From assembly GCF_011764485.1 (NCBI RefSeq), contig NZ_AP022848.1:2446001-2510000 (forward strand): a stretch of 64,000 bases of DNA. Reading direction: 5' to 3'. The notes under the pieces were generated by a model. It made no database searches. It had not been told where the DNA came from and saw only the letters and a list, made by a program, of their open reading frames with translations. Position 1 is the stretch's first letter, and the number at the start of each line of letters is the position of its first letter. This DNA is from Bosea sp. ANAM02. Lineage in GTDB: Bacteria; Pseudomonadota; Alphaproteobacteria; Rhizobiales; Beijerinckiaceae. This document shows positions 54,446 through 63,397 of this stretch, piece by piece. A program made the translations under genes and the position numbers.

Positions 54446-55975
54446 ATGCTCGACAAGTCCGCGCCGCCCCGCACGCTCAAGCTCAACGCCGCCGACAATG
54501 TCGTCGTCGCGGTCGATCCCGTCGATCTCGGCGTGACCGCGGCCGGGGTCGAGGCGCTGAAGCGCATCCCGCGCGGGCACAAGATGGCGATCGCGCCGAT
54601 CGCCAAGGATCAGCCGATCCGCAAGTTCGGCCAGATCATCGGCTTCGCGGCCAGCGATATCGTGCCGGGCGACTGGGTGCACGAGCACAATACCGGCTTC
54701 CACGCCTTCGACCGCGACTATGCCTTCGCGCAGGAGGCCAAGCCCGAATTCGTGCTGCCGGTCGAGCGGCAGGCGACCTTCGAGGGCTTCCGCCGCGCCA
54801 ATGGTAAGGCCGGCACGCGCAATTACGTGGGCATCCTGACCTCGGTGAACTGCTCGGCCTCGGCCGCGCGTTTCATGGCCGAGGAGGTCAAGCGCTCGGG
54901 CCTGCTCGCGGATTATCCCAATGTCGACGGCGTGATCGCGCTGACCCACGGCACGGGCTGCGGCATCGACTATAACGGCGAGAGCTTCGAGGTGCTGAAG
55001 CGCACCACCTGGGGCTATGCCTGCAACCCGAACATGGCGGCGGTGCTGGTCGTCGGCCTGGGCTGCGAGGGCTTCCAGATCAGCCGCATGAAGGAGGCCT
55101 ATGGCGTCACCGAAAGCGACGTCTTCCGGACGCTGACGATCCAGGAGACCGGAGGCACGAAGAAGGCGGTCGCCGCCGGCATCGAGGCGCTGAAAGTGAT
55201 GCTGCCGATCGCCAACCGGGCGGTGCGCGAGACGGTGCCGGCCTCCGAGCTGATGCTGGCCCTGCAATGCGGCGGCTCGGACGGCTATTCCGGTATCACC
55301 GCCAATCCGGCACTGGGCGCGGCCGTTGACATCCTCGTTGAGCATGGCGGCACCGCGATCCTCTCGGAGACGCCCGAAATCTACGGCGCCGAGCATCTGC
55401 TGACGCGCCGTGCCGCCACCCGCGAGGTCGGCGAGAAGCTCGTTGGCATCATCAAGTGGTGGGAGGACTATACCGAGCGCGCCCGGATGAGCATGAACAA
55501 CAATCCCTCGCCGGGGAACAAGGCGGGCGGGCTCACCACCATCCTGGAGAAGTCGCTGGGTGCGGCGGCCAAGGGCGGCACCAAGACGCTCTCGGCGGTC
55601 TATCATTATGCCGAGCCGGTGAAGGCGAAGGGCTTCGTCTACATGGACACGCCCGGCTACGATCCCGTCGCGGCGACCGGGCAGGTGGCCGGCGGCTCGA
55701 ACATCCTCGCCTTCACGACGGGGCGCGGCTCGGCCTATGGCTGCAAGCCGACGCCTTCGGTCAAGCTCGCGACCAACACGCCGATCTACGAGAAGATGAT
55801 CGACGACATGGACATCAATTGCGGCGACGTGCTCGACGGCGTCTCGCTGGAGCAGAAGGGCCGCGAGATCTTCGAGACGCTCCTGAAGATCGCCTCGGGC
55901 GAGCGGAGCAAGTCCGAGCAGCTCGGCTATGGCGACGCCGAATACGTGCCCTGGCAGATCGGCGCGACGATGTGA
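54446..55975 (+). CDS. UxaA-family (altronate/galactarate) dehydratase
   Basis: 509 residues. The N-terminal part (DNVVVAVDPVDLGVTAAGVE) and then GYACNPNMAAVLVVGLGCEG (about 190), LQCGGSDGYSGITANPALGA (about 270), and MSMNNNPSPGNKAGGLTT (about 350) are family motifs including the Fe-coordinating Cys. It dehydrates altronate, galactarate or a similar sugar acid to a 2-keto-3-deoxy sugar acid. No neighbour indicates which. Confidence 0.88.
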   Translation: MLDKSAPPRTLKLNAADNVVVAVDPVDLGVTAAGVEALKRIPRGHKMAIAPIAKDQPIRKFGQIIGFAASDIVPGDWVHEHNTGFHAFDRDYAFAQEAKPEFVLPVERQATFEGFRRANGKAGTRNYVGILTSVNCSASAARFMAEEVKRSGLLADYPNVDGVIALTHGTGCGIDYNGESFEVLKRTTWGYACNPNMAAVLVVGLGCEGFQISRMKEAYGVTESDVFRTLTIQETGGTKKAVAAGIEALKVMLPIANRAVRETVPASELMLALQCGGSDGYSGITANPALGAAVDILVEHGGTAILSETPEIYGAEHLLTRRAATREVGEKLVGIIKWWEDYTERARMSMNNNPSPGNKAGGLTTILEKSLGAAAKGGTKTLSAVYHYAEPVKAKGFVYMDTPGYDPVAATGQVAGGSNILAFTTGRGSAYGCKPTPSVKLATNTPIYEKMIDDMDINCGDVLDGVSLEQKGREIFETLLKIASGERSKSEQLGYGDAEYVPWQIGATM

Positions 55976-55983
55976 AAAGGCCC

Positions 55984-56026
55984 TGTCCTTCCGGGTTCGC
56001 GCCTGCGGCGCGCCCCGGAATGACAA
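55984..56026. repeat. Palindromic repeat family E, partial copy 5
   Basis: TGTCCTTCCGGGTTCGCGCC then TGCGGCGCGCCCCGGAATGA CAAG. Only the right-hand hairpin (CCGGG..GCGC/GCGC..CCCGG) is preserved. Confidence 0.5.
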
Positions 56027-56169
56027 GGGCGCGACTCGAAGTTTGATCGCGTCTCCGGAAGGGCCGTCCGCGATTTTCTGCCGCGCGGGTTGAACCTGCC
56101 GCGCGGCCGAGGCGACCAAGGATGGCTCCGGCCCGGCCGGAGCCCTCCCTCTCGTCGGCTCGGATCTCC

Positions 56170-56562
56170 ATGAAGACCTTCTTCCTCGTCACCATCCCGC
56201 GCGTCCTGCTCGGGGTGATCTTCCTGATCAGCGCCGTGGACGGCTTCTGGTGGCTCGCCACCGGCGTAAACCTGATCCATCCGCCGATCAGCCCGCGCGG
56301 CGTCGTCTTCGAGACCGCCCTGCAGGATTCAGGCTTCATCTGGCCCTTCATCAAGGCGATCAACCTGACCGGCGCGCTGAGCCTGATCTCGAACGTCGTG
56401 CCGGCCTTCGGCCTCGCGCTGATCGCGCCCGTGATGGCGGTGATCGTGCTGTTCCACGCGACGATCAACCCGCAGGGCCTGCCGGTTGCGGTCATCCTCG
56501 TCGTGCTCGGCTCGATGCTGGTCTGGGCCTATCGCGACCGTTACGCGGAGATGTTCCGGTAA
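56170..56562 (+). CDS. DoxX-like membrane protein
   Basis: 130 residues with four hydrophobic segments: FFLVTIPRVLLGVIFLISAV, AINLTGALSLISNVVPAFGL, ALIAPVMAVIVLFHATI and LPVAVILVVLGSMLVWAYR. It resembles DoxX-type proteins. The ATG at 56170 gives a membrane start; earlier in-frame codons are not supported. Role unknown. Confidence 0.75.
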   Translation: MKTFFLVTIPRVLLGVIFLISAVDGFWWLATGVNLIHPPISPRGVVFETALQDSGFIWPFIKAINLTGALSLISNVVPAFGLALIAPVMAVIVLFHATINPQGLPVAVILVVLGSMLVWAYRDRYAEMFR

Positions 56563-56586
56563 GGCCGGCGTCGCCAGAGCTTTCCC

Positions 56587-56680
56587 GTCATGGTCGGGCT
56601 TGTCCCGACCATCCACGTCTTCAACAGTCGAGGAGCGTGTTCAAGACGTCGATGCTCGCCACAAGAGCGAGCATGACGGC
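56587..56680. repeat. Palindromic repeat family C, copy 4
   Basis: GTCATGGTCGGGCTTGTCCC GACCATCCACGTCTTCAACA on the left; GTTCAAGACGTCGATGCTCG CCACAAGAGCGAGCATGACG on the right. It fills the gap between the DoxX-like and the aminotransferase genes. Confidence 0.85.
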
Positions 56681-56695
56681 GTGGTCAGCAGTCGG

Positions 56696-57880
56696 TCAGA
56701 TCGCAAAACCCGTCAGCCGCTCGCGCAAGCCTTCGATCCTGTCGGCCGCGACATTGGCGATGGCGATGCGCAGGTGGCTTTCCTGGCCGGGACCGAAATA
56801 GGGACCGGGCAGGGCGAGCACGCCACAATCCTCGACCAGGCGGCGCGCGACTTCGGCCGCCTTCACGCCCGCGAACGGATGGGCGACATAGGCGAAATAG
56901 GCGCCGGCCGAGAGCACGCGCCAGCCGTTGAGCGGCGCCATCGCCTTGCGGAAGAGATCGGCGCGGGCGTTGATCTCGGCGCGGTTGCGCTCGCGCCAGT
57001 CGCGAATGCCGTCGATGCCCCAGGTCACCGCCGCCTGACCGGCCCGGACCGGGCTGATCTGGACGCAGTCGAGCACCTTGCCGATCTGGGCGAGCGCCGG
57101 TTCGCCGGCGGTGATCGCGCCGAGGCGCCAGCCCGGAATCGCATAGGCTTTCGAGAAGCTGTAGAGGCCGATCACCGAATCCTGCCAGCTTGTTGTCGCG
57201 AAGACTTCATGCGGCCTGACAACGTCCCCAGGCAGGAAATCGCGATAAGTCTCGTCCAGCACCAGCCAGATGCCGCGCCTTGCGCAGAGCGCGGAAAAGG
57301 CCGCGATGGTCTCAGGTGGATAGACCGAGCCGGTCGGGTTGTTGGGAGTGACGAGGACGATGGCGCGGGTGCGGTCGTCGATCAGTGGCTCGGCCGTCGC
57401 GACATCCGGCACGAAGCCGGCTTCCGGCGCGCAGGGTAGCGGCCGGGCCTCGACGCCGAGCATGGTCAGCGTCATCTCGTGGTTGAAATACCAGGGCGTC
57501 GGCAGCAGCACGTTGTCGCCCGCCCGCGCCAGCGCCATCATCGTCACGACATAGGCCTGGTTGCAGCCTGAGGTGATAGCGACCTCGGCCGGCTTGAAGA
57601 CCGTGCCGTAGATGCGCGAAATGTCGGCCGCATAGGCCTCGCGCAAGGTCGCGTCGCCGGTGATGCCGCCATAGCGCGTGCTGCCGGGCTCGGCCGCGGC
57701 CGTCGCCAGTTTCTCTAACAGAGCTGTCGGAGGCGGGGCGCCGGGAACCGCCTGCGAAAGGTCGATCAGCGGGCCGCGGGCGCCGCCATAGGCGCGTGCC
57801 CAGCCCTGCGCCTCCGGGATCGGCGGCGTGCCGGTGTCGATGAGATCGGGATTGAGCGAGGCGGTGGCGGTCGTCGGCAT
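56696..57880 (-). CDS. Pyridoxal-phosphate aminotransferase (class I/II)
   Basis: 394 residues. GPLIDLSQAVPGAPP, PTPWYFNHEMTLTMLG (about 128), VTPNNPTGSVYPPE (about 179) with the N-P-T motif, and YSFSKAYAIPGWRLGAI (about 242) with the PLP Lys, and HLRIAIANV at the end. Substrate is unclear (aspartate/aromatic type). The frame continues upstream but the ATG at 57880 is the natural start. Divergent from the sirtuin gene, 106 bases away. Confidence 0.9.
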   Translation of the reverse strand: MPTTATASLNPDLIDTGTPPIPEAQGWARAYGGARGPLIDLSQAVPGAPPPTALLEKLATAAAEPGSTRYGGITGDATLREAYAADISRIYGTVFKPAEVAITSGCNQAYVVTMMALARAGDNVLLPTPWYFNHEMTLTMLGVEARPLPCAPEAGFVPDVATAEPLIDDRTRAIVLVTPNNPTGSVYPPETIAAFSALCARRGIWLVLDETYRDFLPGDVVRPHEVFATTSWQDSVIGLYSFSKAYAIPGWRLGAITAGEPALAQIGKVLDCVQISPVRAGQAAVTWGIDGIRDWRERNRAEINARADLFRKAMAPLNGWRVLSAGAYFAYVAHPFAGVKAAEVARRLVEDCGVLALPGPYFGPGQESHLRIAIANVAADRIEGLRERLTGFAI

Positions 57881-57986
57881 GGTCTCACTGGTTTGCGGCG
57901 TGCGTGGCTTTGCGTCAATCGCCTTGGAAGCGTCGCAAGCGCGCGCCATATCTGGAGCGTTTCCAATCCAGCGAACGGACGGGTTC

Positions 57987-58742
57987 ATGCAGGACGAGAC
58001 CGAGGATGCCATCGCCGCATTGCAGGAACTGCTCGACGAGGCGGACAGCATCGTCAGCTTCACCGGCGCCGGCATCTCGACGGAATCGGGCGTGCCGGAT
58101 TTCCGCACGCCGGGCTCGCCCTGGATGGTCAACAAGCCGATTCCCTACGACGCCTTCGTCCAGAGCCGCGAGGTCCGGATCGAGGCCTGGCGCCGCAAGT
58201 TCACGATGGACGACCATTATCGCGAGGCGGCGCCCAATAGCGGCCATCGCGCGCTCGCCCGGCTGGTGGCGGAGGGGCGTTCGCCGGCCATCGTCACCCA
58301 GAACATCGACGGCCTGCACCAGGCCTCCGGCGTGTCCGAGGACAAGGTGATCGAACTGCATGGCAACGGCACCTATGCGACCTGCCTGACCTGCGGCTGG
58401 CGGCATGAACTGGCGGCGATCCGCCCGGTCTTCGAGGCGACGGGCGAGCCGCCGGCCTGCACGGTCTGTGGCGGCCCGGTGAAATCGGCGACGATCTCCT
58501 TCGGGCAGGCGATGCCGCAGGAGGCGATGAAGCGGGCGCAGCTCCTGGCGCTGGAGTGCGACTTGTTCCTCGTCGTCGGCTCGTCGCTGGTGGTCTTTCC
58601 GGCCGCGACCCTGCCGGTGATCGCCAAGCGGCAGGGGGCGAAGCTCGTCATCCTCAACCGCGAGCCCACCGAGCTCGACCCGATCGCCGACCTCGTCATC
58701 CGTGCCGAAAGCGGGGCGGTGCTGGGCGCGTTGCTGCGTTAG
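57987..58742 (+). CDS. cobB: Sir2-family NAD-dependent protein deacylase
   Basis: 251 residues. FTGAGISTESGVPDFRTPGS (about 27-46) binds NAD, TQNIDGLHQASG (about 103) and HGNGTYATC carry the catalytic His, CLTCGW and CTVCGG bind zinc, and GSSLVVFPAATLP (about 190). It removes acyl groups from lysines. The chosen ATG gives MQDETEDAIAAL. Its stop overlaps the stop of the convergent LysE gene. Confidence 0.93.
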   Translation: MQDETEDAIAALQELLDEADSIVSFTGAGISTESGVPDFRTPGSPWMVNKPIPYDAFVQSREVRIEAWRRKFTMDDHYREAAPNSGHRALARLVAEGRSPAIVTQNIDGLHQASGVSEDKVIELHGNGTYATCLTCGWRHELAAIRPVFEATGEPPACTVCGGPVKSATISFGQAMPQEAMKRAQLLALECDLFLVVGSSLVVFPAATLPVIAKRQGAKLVILNREPTELDPIADLVIRAESGAVLGALLR

Positions 58743-59368
58743 TCGCGCGAGGCGAGCGCGAGCCTGATCGCGAGACCGCCGAAGACCGCGCCCAGCAGAC
58801 GCTGCGGTAGACGCGCCAGCGCCGGCCGGTTCGCGAGAGCCTGACCGATGCGGCTCGCCGCGAGGATGACGATGCCGTTCGCCAGCAGGCCCATGACGTT
58901 CAGGATCGTCGCGAGGACGATGACCTGAAGCGCGATCGAGCCCAGTTGCGGCTTCAGGAACTGCGGCAGCAGCGCCAGCATGAACAGCGCCATCTTCGGG
59001 TTGAGCAGGTTGGTCCAGAGCCCCTGCAGGAAGATGCGGCGCAAGGGGATGGCCGCGAGGCGGCCGGGCGCGAAGAGCGGGGCCCGCGTGCGCAAGGTCG
59101 TCCAGGCGAGATAGGCGAGATAGGCGGCGCCGGCCCAGCGCAGCAGGTCATAGGCCGCGGGCACGAGGATAAAGAGCTGGGACAGGCCGAATGCCGCCGC
59201 GAAGGCCTGGAGATAGCTGCCGATCGCAATGCCGGCATAGGTGAGGAGGCCCGCCACCCGCCCCTGGCTCAGGCTGCGCGAGGCGATCAGCAGCATGTCG
59301 GGGCCGGGCGTGGCCGTGAGGACCGCCGCCGCGGCGGTGAACAGCGCGAGCGTGGACAGGTCGAGCAT
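58739..59368 (-). CDS. LysE/RhtB-family amino acid exporter
   Basis: 209 residues with six membrane segments. MLDLSTLALFTAAAAVLTAT and PGPDMLLIASRSLSQGRVAG (about 21-40) are the LysE signature, and LWTNLLNPKMALFMLALLPQ the second. It exports homoserine, lysine or similar amino acids. An inverted repeat lies 15-43 bases upstream of its start. Confidence 0.9.
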   Translation of the reverse strand: MLDLSTLALFTAAAAVLTATPGPDMLLIASRSLSQGRVAGLLTYAGIAIGSYLQAFAAAFGLSQLFILVPAAYDLLRWAGAAYLAYLAWTTLRTRAPLFAPGRLAAIPLRRIFLQGLWTNLLNPKMALFMLALLPQFLKPQLGSIALQVIVLATILNVMGLLANGIVILAASRIGQALANRPALARLPQRLLGAVFGGLAIRLALASRD

Positions 59369-59382
59369 GGGCGAATCCGGCT

Positions 59383-59411
59383 GACGTGGCGTTCCATCAT
59401 CGTGCCACGTC
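59383..59411. promoter_or_regulatory. Inverted repeat upstream of LysE exporter
   Basis: GACGTGGC (59383-59390) and GCCACGTC (59404-59411) are perfect arms 21 bases apart centre to centre, or two helical turns. It lies 15-43 bases before the LysE start on the minus strand. A regulator of LysR type would suit, but none is adjacent. Confidence 0.45.
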
Positions 59412-59569
59412 GCTTGCGATGCCCGTAGCGCGTCCGCCGATGGCCCGGTCTGTGCTGCTGTCGGGGCTGACGGATGATGTGGACGAATTTTTCGGGGCTG
59501 TATCCTGAATCGGCAGCAATGGTATCGTGACAACGCGAATCAAGCGTTGCGCGTGGGGGTGAGCGGCAC

Positions 59570-60187
59570 ATGTCCGACGAATTCGGTGAGAGCGGGCGGC
59601 CACCGATGGGTCCCATCCAGTCACTCAATCGAGTCGTGCGGCTCGATGGATCAGGCAATCACGCGTCGGAAGTGCCGGTGGAGATCGCCGGCTACGTGAA
59701 GTGGTTCGATGTTTCCAAGGGCTACGGCTTCGTCGTGCCGGAGGCGGGCGGCGCCGACGTCCTGCTGCATGTCACGATCCTGAAGCGCGATGGATTCAAC
59801 ACGATAGCCGAAGGGGCTCGCATCGTGCTCGAAGCCGTCGAGAAGGCCCGGGGCCGCCAGGCGGTGCGCGTGCTTTCGATCGACACGACCTCCGGCCGCC
59901 ACCCGTCCGAAATGCCGATGGCGCGCACCAATGTCGCGATCACGCCGACGAGCGGGCTGGAGCGCATGGTGGTGAAGTGGTTCAACCGCCTGCGTGGCTT
60001 CGGCTTCGTCTCGAAGGGAGAGGGCGCGCCCGACATCTTCGTGCATATGGAGACGCTGCGCCGCTACGGCCTCGTCGAGCTGGTGCCGGGGCAGACGGTG
60101 CTGGTGCGCTATGGACCCGGGCCGAAGGGGCTGATGGCGGCGGAAATCCATCTGGAACAGGACGTGGCCGCGACCGCGGCGCACTGA
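59570..60187 (+). CDS. Protein with two cold-shock domains
   Basis: 205 residues. First CSD (about 40-105): [20 protein letters not shown] and [14 protein letters not shown]. Second CSD (about 133-198): [20 protein letters not shown] and [15 protein letters not shown]. Both have RNP1 and RNP2-like motifs. Binds single-stranded RNA/DNA. GTGAGCGGCAC precedes the ATG. Confidence 0.92.
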   Translation: MSDEFGESGRPPMGPIQSLNRVVRLDGSGNHASEVPVEIAGYVKWFDVSKGYGFVVPEAGGADVLLHVTILKRDGFNTIAEGARIVLEAVEKARGRQAVRVLSIDTTSGRHPSEMPMARTNVAITPTSGLERMVVKWFNRLRGFGFVSKGEGAPDIFVHMETLRRYGLVELVPGQTVLVRYGPGPKGLMAAEIHLEQDVAATAAH

Positions 60188-60502
60188 GGTGGACAAGGGG
60201 CCGAGGCAGCCGCCGCATTTCGGTCTTCGGCCGAGCGATCCTTTTCCTGCCTTTTTTCGCGATAGGCTTAAGTCTCGGCGACCGGGTTTACGGTTCATCA
60301 ATCGGCGCGGCTTTGAGATGTCGGCTTCTCCGGAGGCCGCGTCATCGTTCTTCTGCTCAGTGATCGCGACGATCGCCGCCCGGCGCTGCAACGGATTCTC
60401 TCGGTCTGGGGTCCGTGCACGGCTTTATCGCCTGGCGATGGCCTGGTTGCCCCGCCGGAGGGCGATCCGCTTCTCGTCGTCGATCTCGATCTCTCCGAGC
60501 GT

Positions 60503-61456
60503 TTGAGCATCGAGACCGCGCGTGCCGCGCTGGCGACGCTGGGGTTCTCGATCTCGCGTCGCATTTTTCTGCTCCGCGACATGTCGAGCCGCTGCCAGAT
60601 CCAGGCCAATGCGCTCGGAGCGACCGATATCCTGCCGGCGGATGTTCCGGCGGTCGTGCTGCTCGAGAGGATCGGGTTGCTGCTGGCTCCGCCAGACCAA
60701 TCTGACAGCGCGGCCGCGCTCGGGCGCCGCTTCGTCGCTGCCTCGGCGGCGCTGTCCGATCTGATGGGAGCCGCGGAGGCCGGCGCCGGATTGCCGGTGC
60801 GGGCGATCGAAGACAGCGTCACGGCCCTCAACCGCGCGGCCGATGGCGGCGACCTCAATGCCTGGCTCGACATGGTGTGGCGGCATGACGATGCCACCTA
60901 TCAGCATTGCCTGCTCGTCTCGGGACTGGCCGCGGCCTTCGCCCAGCGGCTCGGGTTCCGCGAGGCCGACCGGCGCCTGATCGCCGAGGCGGCCGTCCTG
61001 CACGATATCGGCAAGGCCCGGATTCCGCTGGATATCCTGCGCAAGCCCACAGGGCTGTCAGCGGCCGAGCGTGAGGTCATGCGCCGGCATCCGGGGATCG
61101 GCCACGACATGCTGGTCGCGCAGGGCGGTTTCGCGCCGGCGGTTCTGGCCGCGGTGCTCTCGCATCACGAATATCTCGACGGCTCGGGCTATCCGCAGGG
61201 GCTCAGCGGTAGCGACATCCCCGATCCCGTCAGGATCATCACGATCTGCGACGTTTATGCCGCCCTCATCGAGCGGCGCAGCTACAAGCCGCCGCTACCG
61301 CCCGGCGAGGCCTATGCGGCGCTCGTCGCGATGGGCGGCAAGCTGGACCGCGATCTCGTCCGGGTCTTCGGCGAGGTCGTGCTCGATGCCGCGATCATGC
61401 GACTCGGCCAATACGGCAGGCCGGTACTGAAACGCGCGGCAGGCCAAGTCGCCTGA
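60503..61456 (+). CDS. HD-GYP domain protein, likely truncated annotation of a receiver-HD-GYP
   Basis: 317 residues from the TTG at 60503. HD-GYP domain (about 140-300): YQHCLLVSGLAAAFAQR, AAVLHDIGKARIPLDIL with HD, HHEYLDGSGYPQGLSG with GYP, and CDVYAALIERRSYKPP. Such domains cleave cyclic-di-GMP. The same frame is open 62 codons further up (from about 60317) and reads like a response-regulator receiver: VIVLLLSDRDDRRPALQRIL and DPLLVVDLDLS. No normal start exists there; ATG 60318 is one base out of frame. See findings. Confidence 0.78.
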   Translation: MSIETARAALATLGFSISRRIFLLRDMSSRCQIQANALGATDILPADVPAVVLLERIGLLLAPPDQSDSAAALGRRFVAASAALSDLMGAAEAGAGLPVRAIEDSVTALNRAADGGDLNAWLDMVWRHDDATYQHCLLVSGLAAAFAQRLGFREADRRLIAEAAVLHDIGKARIPLDILRKPTGLSAAEREVMRRHPGIGHDMLVAQGGFAPAVLAAVLSHHEYLDGSGYPQGLSGSDIPDPVRIITICDVYAALIERRSYKPPLPPGEAYAALVAMGGKLDRDLVRVFGEVVLDAAIMRLGQYGRPVLKRAAGQVA

Positions 61457-61493
61457 GAGGGCGGGCGGGAACTCCGGCTCGCTCGCCTGAGCG

Positions 61494-61844
61494 TCAGACG
61501 GCGAAGGACGTCCCGCAGCCGCAGGAACTGGTCGCGTTCGGGTTGGTGATGCGGAAGGACTGGCCGATAAGGTCGTCGACGAAATCGATCGTGCAGCCTT
61601 CGAGCAGGTCGAGCGAGGTCTCATCGATCAGGACGGTGGCGCCGTCGCGCTCGATGACGAGATCGTCCGCGGCCTTCTCCCGGTCGATGTCGAAGATGTA
61701 CTGGAAGCCGGAGCAGCCGCCGCCGGCCACGCTGACGCGCAGCATCGAGCCCGGCGGCTCCTTGGCCATCACCGAGATGATCCGTTTGGCGGCATTCGCG
61801 GTCACCGCGATGCCGCGCGGGTTGACCGCAAGATCGGTCGACAT
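61494..61844 (-). CDS. erpA: Iron-sulfur cluster insertion protein
   Basis: 116 residues. IscA/ErpA family: [20 protein letters not shown] (about 20-39) and [10 protein letters not shown], with Cys44, Cys108 and Cys110 ([12 protein letters not shown]), the three cluster-carrying residues. It inserts Fe-S clusters into apoproteins. The ATG at 61844 gives [14 protein letters not shown]. Divergent from dgt across 86 bases. Confidence 0.93.
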   Translation of the reverse strand: MSTDLAVNPRGIAVTANAAKRIISVMAKEPPGSMLRVSVAGGGCSGFQYIFDIDREKAADDLVIERDGATVLIDETSLDLLEGCTIDFVDDLIGQSFRITNPNATSSCGCGTSFAV

Positions 61845-61930
61845 GGTCAGATGCTCCTTGCACCCTGGTTGCCCGGAAAGGTAATGGCCCGGCAGCGCCT
61901 CTACAAGCTCGGGCGCGTGACGGGGCAGCC

Positions 61931-63184
61931 ATGCCGCATCCACAGAACCCGCCTTCCGGCTTTTCCTTCGCGCCCGGCACAGAGCCGGGAGAGCGCTGGC
62001 GCGCGCGCTATGCCTGCCGCTCGACGACGAGCCGGGGGCGCCTCGTGGCGGAGCCGGCCTCGGCAACGCGCGGCGAGTTCCAGCGCGACCGCGACCGCAT
62101 CATCCATTCGACCGCCTTCCGCAGGCTGAAGCACAAGACGCAGGTCTTCGTCTCGCATGAGGGCGACCATTACCGGACGCGGCTGACCCATACGATCGAG
62201 GTGGCGCAGATCGCCCGTGCGCTAGCGCGCGCGCTCGGTCTCGACGAGGACCTGGCCGAGGCCCTGGCGCTGGCGCATGACCTCGGCCACACGCCCTTCG
62301 GCCATACCGGCGAGGACGCGCTGGAAGAATGCATGGCCGGGTTCGGCGGCTTCGACCACAATGCCCAGACGCTCCGGATCGTGACCCGGCTGGAGCGGCG
62401 CTATGCCGATTTCGACGGGCTCAACCTGAGCTGGGAGACGCTGGAGGGGCTCGTCAAGCATAACGGCCCGCTGCTCGACCACGAGGGCCGGCCGACGGCG
62501 CGCTATGCCAAGAGTGGTATCCCGGTCGCGATCGTCGAGTATCAGGAACGTCAGGACCTCTGGCTCGACAGCTATGCCTCGGCCGAGGCACAGGCGGCGG
62601 CTTTGGCCGACGACATCGCCTACAACGCGCACGACATCGACGACGGCCTGCGGGCCGGGCTGTTCGGCCATGCCGAGCTGCGTGCCGTGCCCTTCCTCGC
62701 CGAACTGCTCGACGAGATCGAGCGGCTCCATCCGGGGCTGGAGCGGGCGCGCGCCACCAACGAGCTGGTGCGGCGGGTTATCACGCGCTTCGTCGAGGAT
62801 GTGATCGCGGAATCGCAGCGGCGTCTCACGAGCTTGATGCCAGCCGATGCGGATGCGATCCGGCGTGCGGATGCTCCCGTCATCGCCTTCTCGCCCGTGA
62901 TCGAGGCGGCCGACCGCGACATCAAAGGCTTCCTCTATCCGAACATGTACCGACATCCGCGGATCGCGCCGATCCGGGCCGATGCGGCGCAGGTGGTGCG
63001 CGAGCTGTTCCAGCGCTTCAGTGCCGATCCGGCGACGATGCCCGAGGAGTGGGCGGCGGGCTGCGATCCGCTCGACGAACACCGCCGCGCCCGGCGTATC
63101 GCCGACTATATCGCGGGGATGACGGACTGGTACGCGCTCGACGAACACCGCCGCCTGTTTGACGCCACCCCCTCGCTGCGATAG
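61931..63184 (+). CDS. dgt: Deoxyguanosinetriphosphate triphosphohydrolase-like protein
   Basis: 417 residues. HD-domain phosphohydrolase: [38 protein letters not shown] with His87, [18 protein letters not shown] with the HD pair (116-117), and [15 protein letters not shown]. It splits dNTPs to nucleoside and triphosphate. A 213-base gap with a family D repeat then leads to argS. Confidence 0.92.
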   Translation: MPHPQNPPSGFSFAPGTEPGERWRARYACRSTTSRGRLVAEPASATRGEFQRDRDRIIHSTAFRRLKHKTQVFVSHEGDHYRTRLTHTIEVAQIARALARALGLDEDLAEALALAHDLGHTPFGHTGEDALEECMAGFGGFDHNAQTLRIVTRLERRYADFDGLNLSWETLEGLVKHNGPLLDHEGRPTARYAKSGIPVAIVEYQERQDLWLDSYASAEAQAAALADDIAYNAHDIDDGLRAGLFGHAELRAVPFLAELLDEIERLHPGLERARATNELVRRVITRFVEDVIAESQRRLTSLMPADADAIRRADAPVIAFSPVIEAADRDIKGFLYPNMYRHPRIAPIRADAAQVVRELFQRFSADPATMPEEWAAGCDPLDEHRRARRIADYIAGMTDWYALDEHRRLFDATPSLR

Positions 63185-63247
63185 GGCCGGGCGGCCGTTT
63201 GTCTAACATCTATTCTATTGGATGTCGGATACCCGACCCTGAAGAGA

Positions 63248-63366
63248 AGCCCTTATCCTGAGGAGCCGCGAAGCGGCGTCTCGAAGGATGCTCCAGGAGG
63301 TTCCGGAAACAACTGGAGCATCCTTCGAGACGCGTGCCTGCGGCCCGCTCCTCAGGATGAGGGCTC
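63248..63366. repeat. Palindromic repeat family D, copy 3
   Basis: AGCCCTTATCCTGAGGAGCC GCGAAGCGGCGTCTCGAAGG ATGCTCCAGGAGG on the left; CTGGAGCATCCTTCGAGACG CGTGCCTGCGGCCCGCTCCT CAGGATGAGGGCT on the right. It lies between dgt and argS. Confidence 0.85.
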
Positions 63367-63397
63367 GAAGGCTTTCAGCGAGCAAGATGTGACCACG

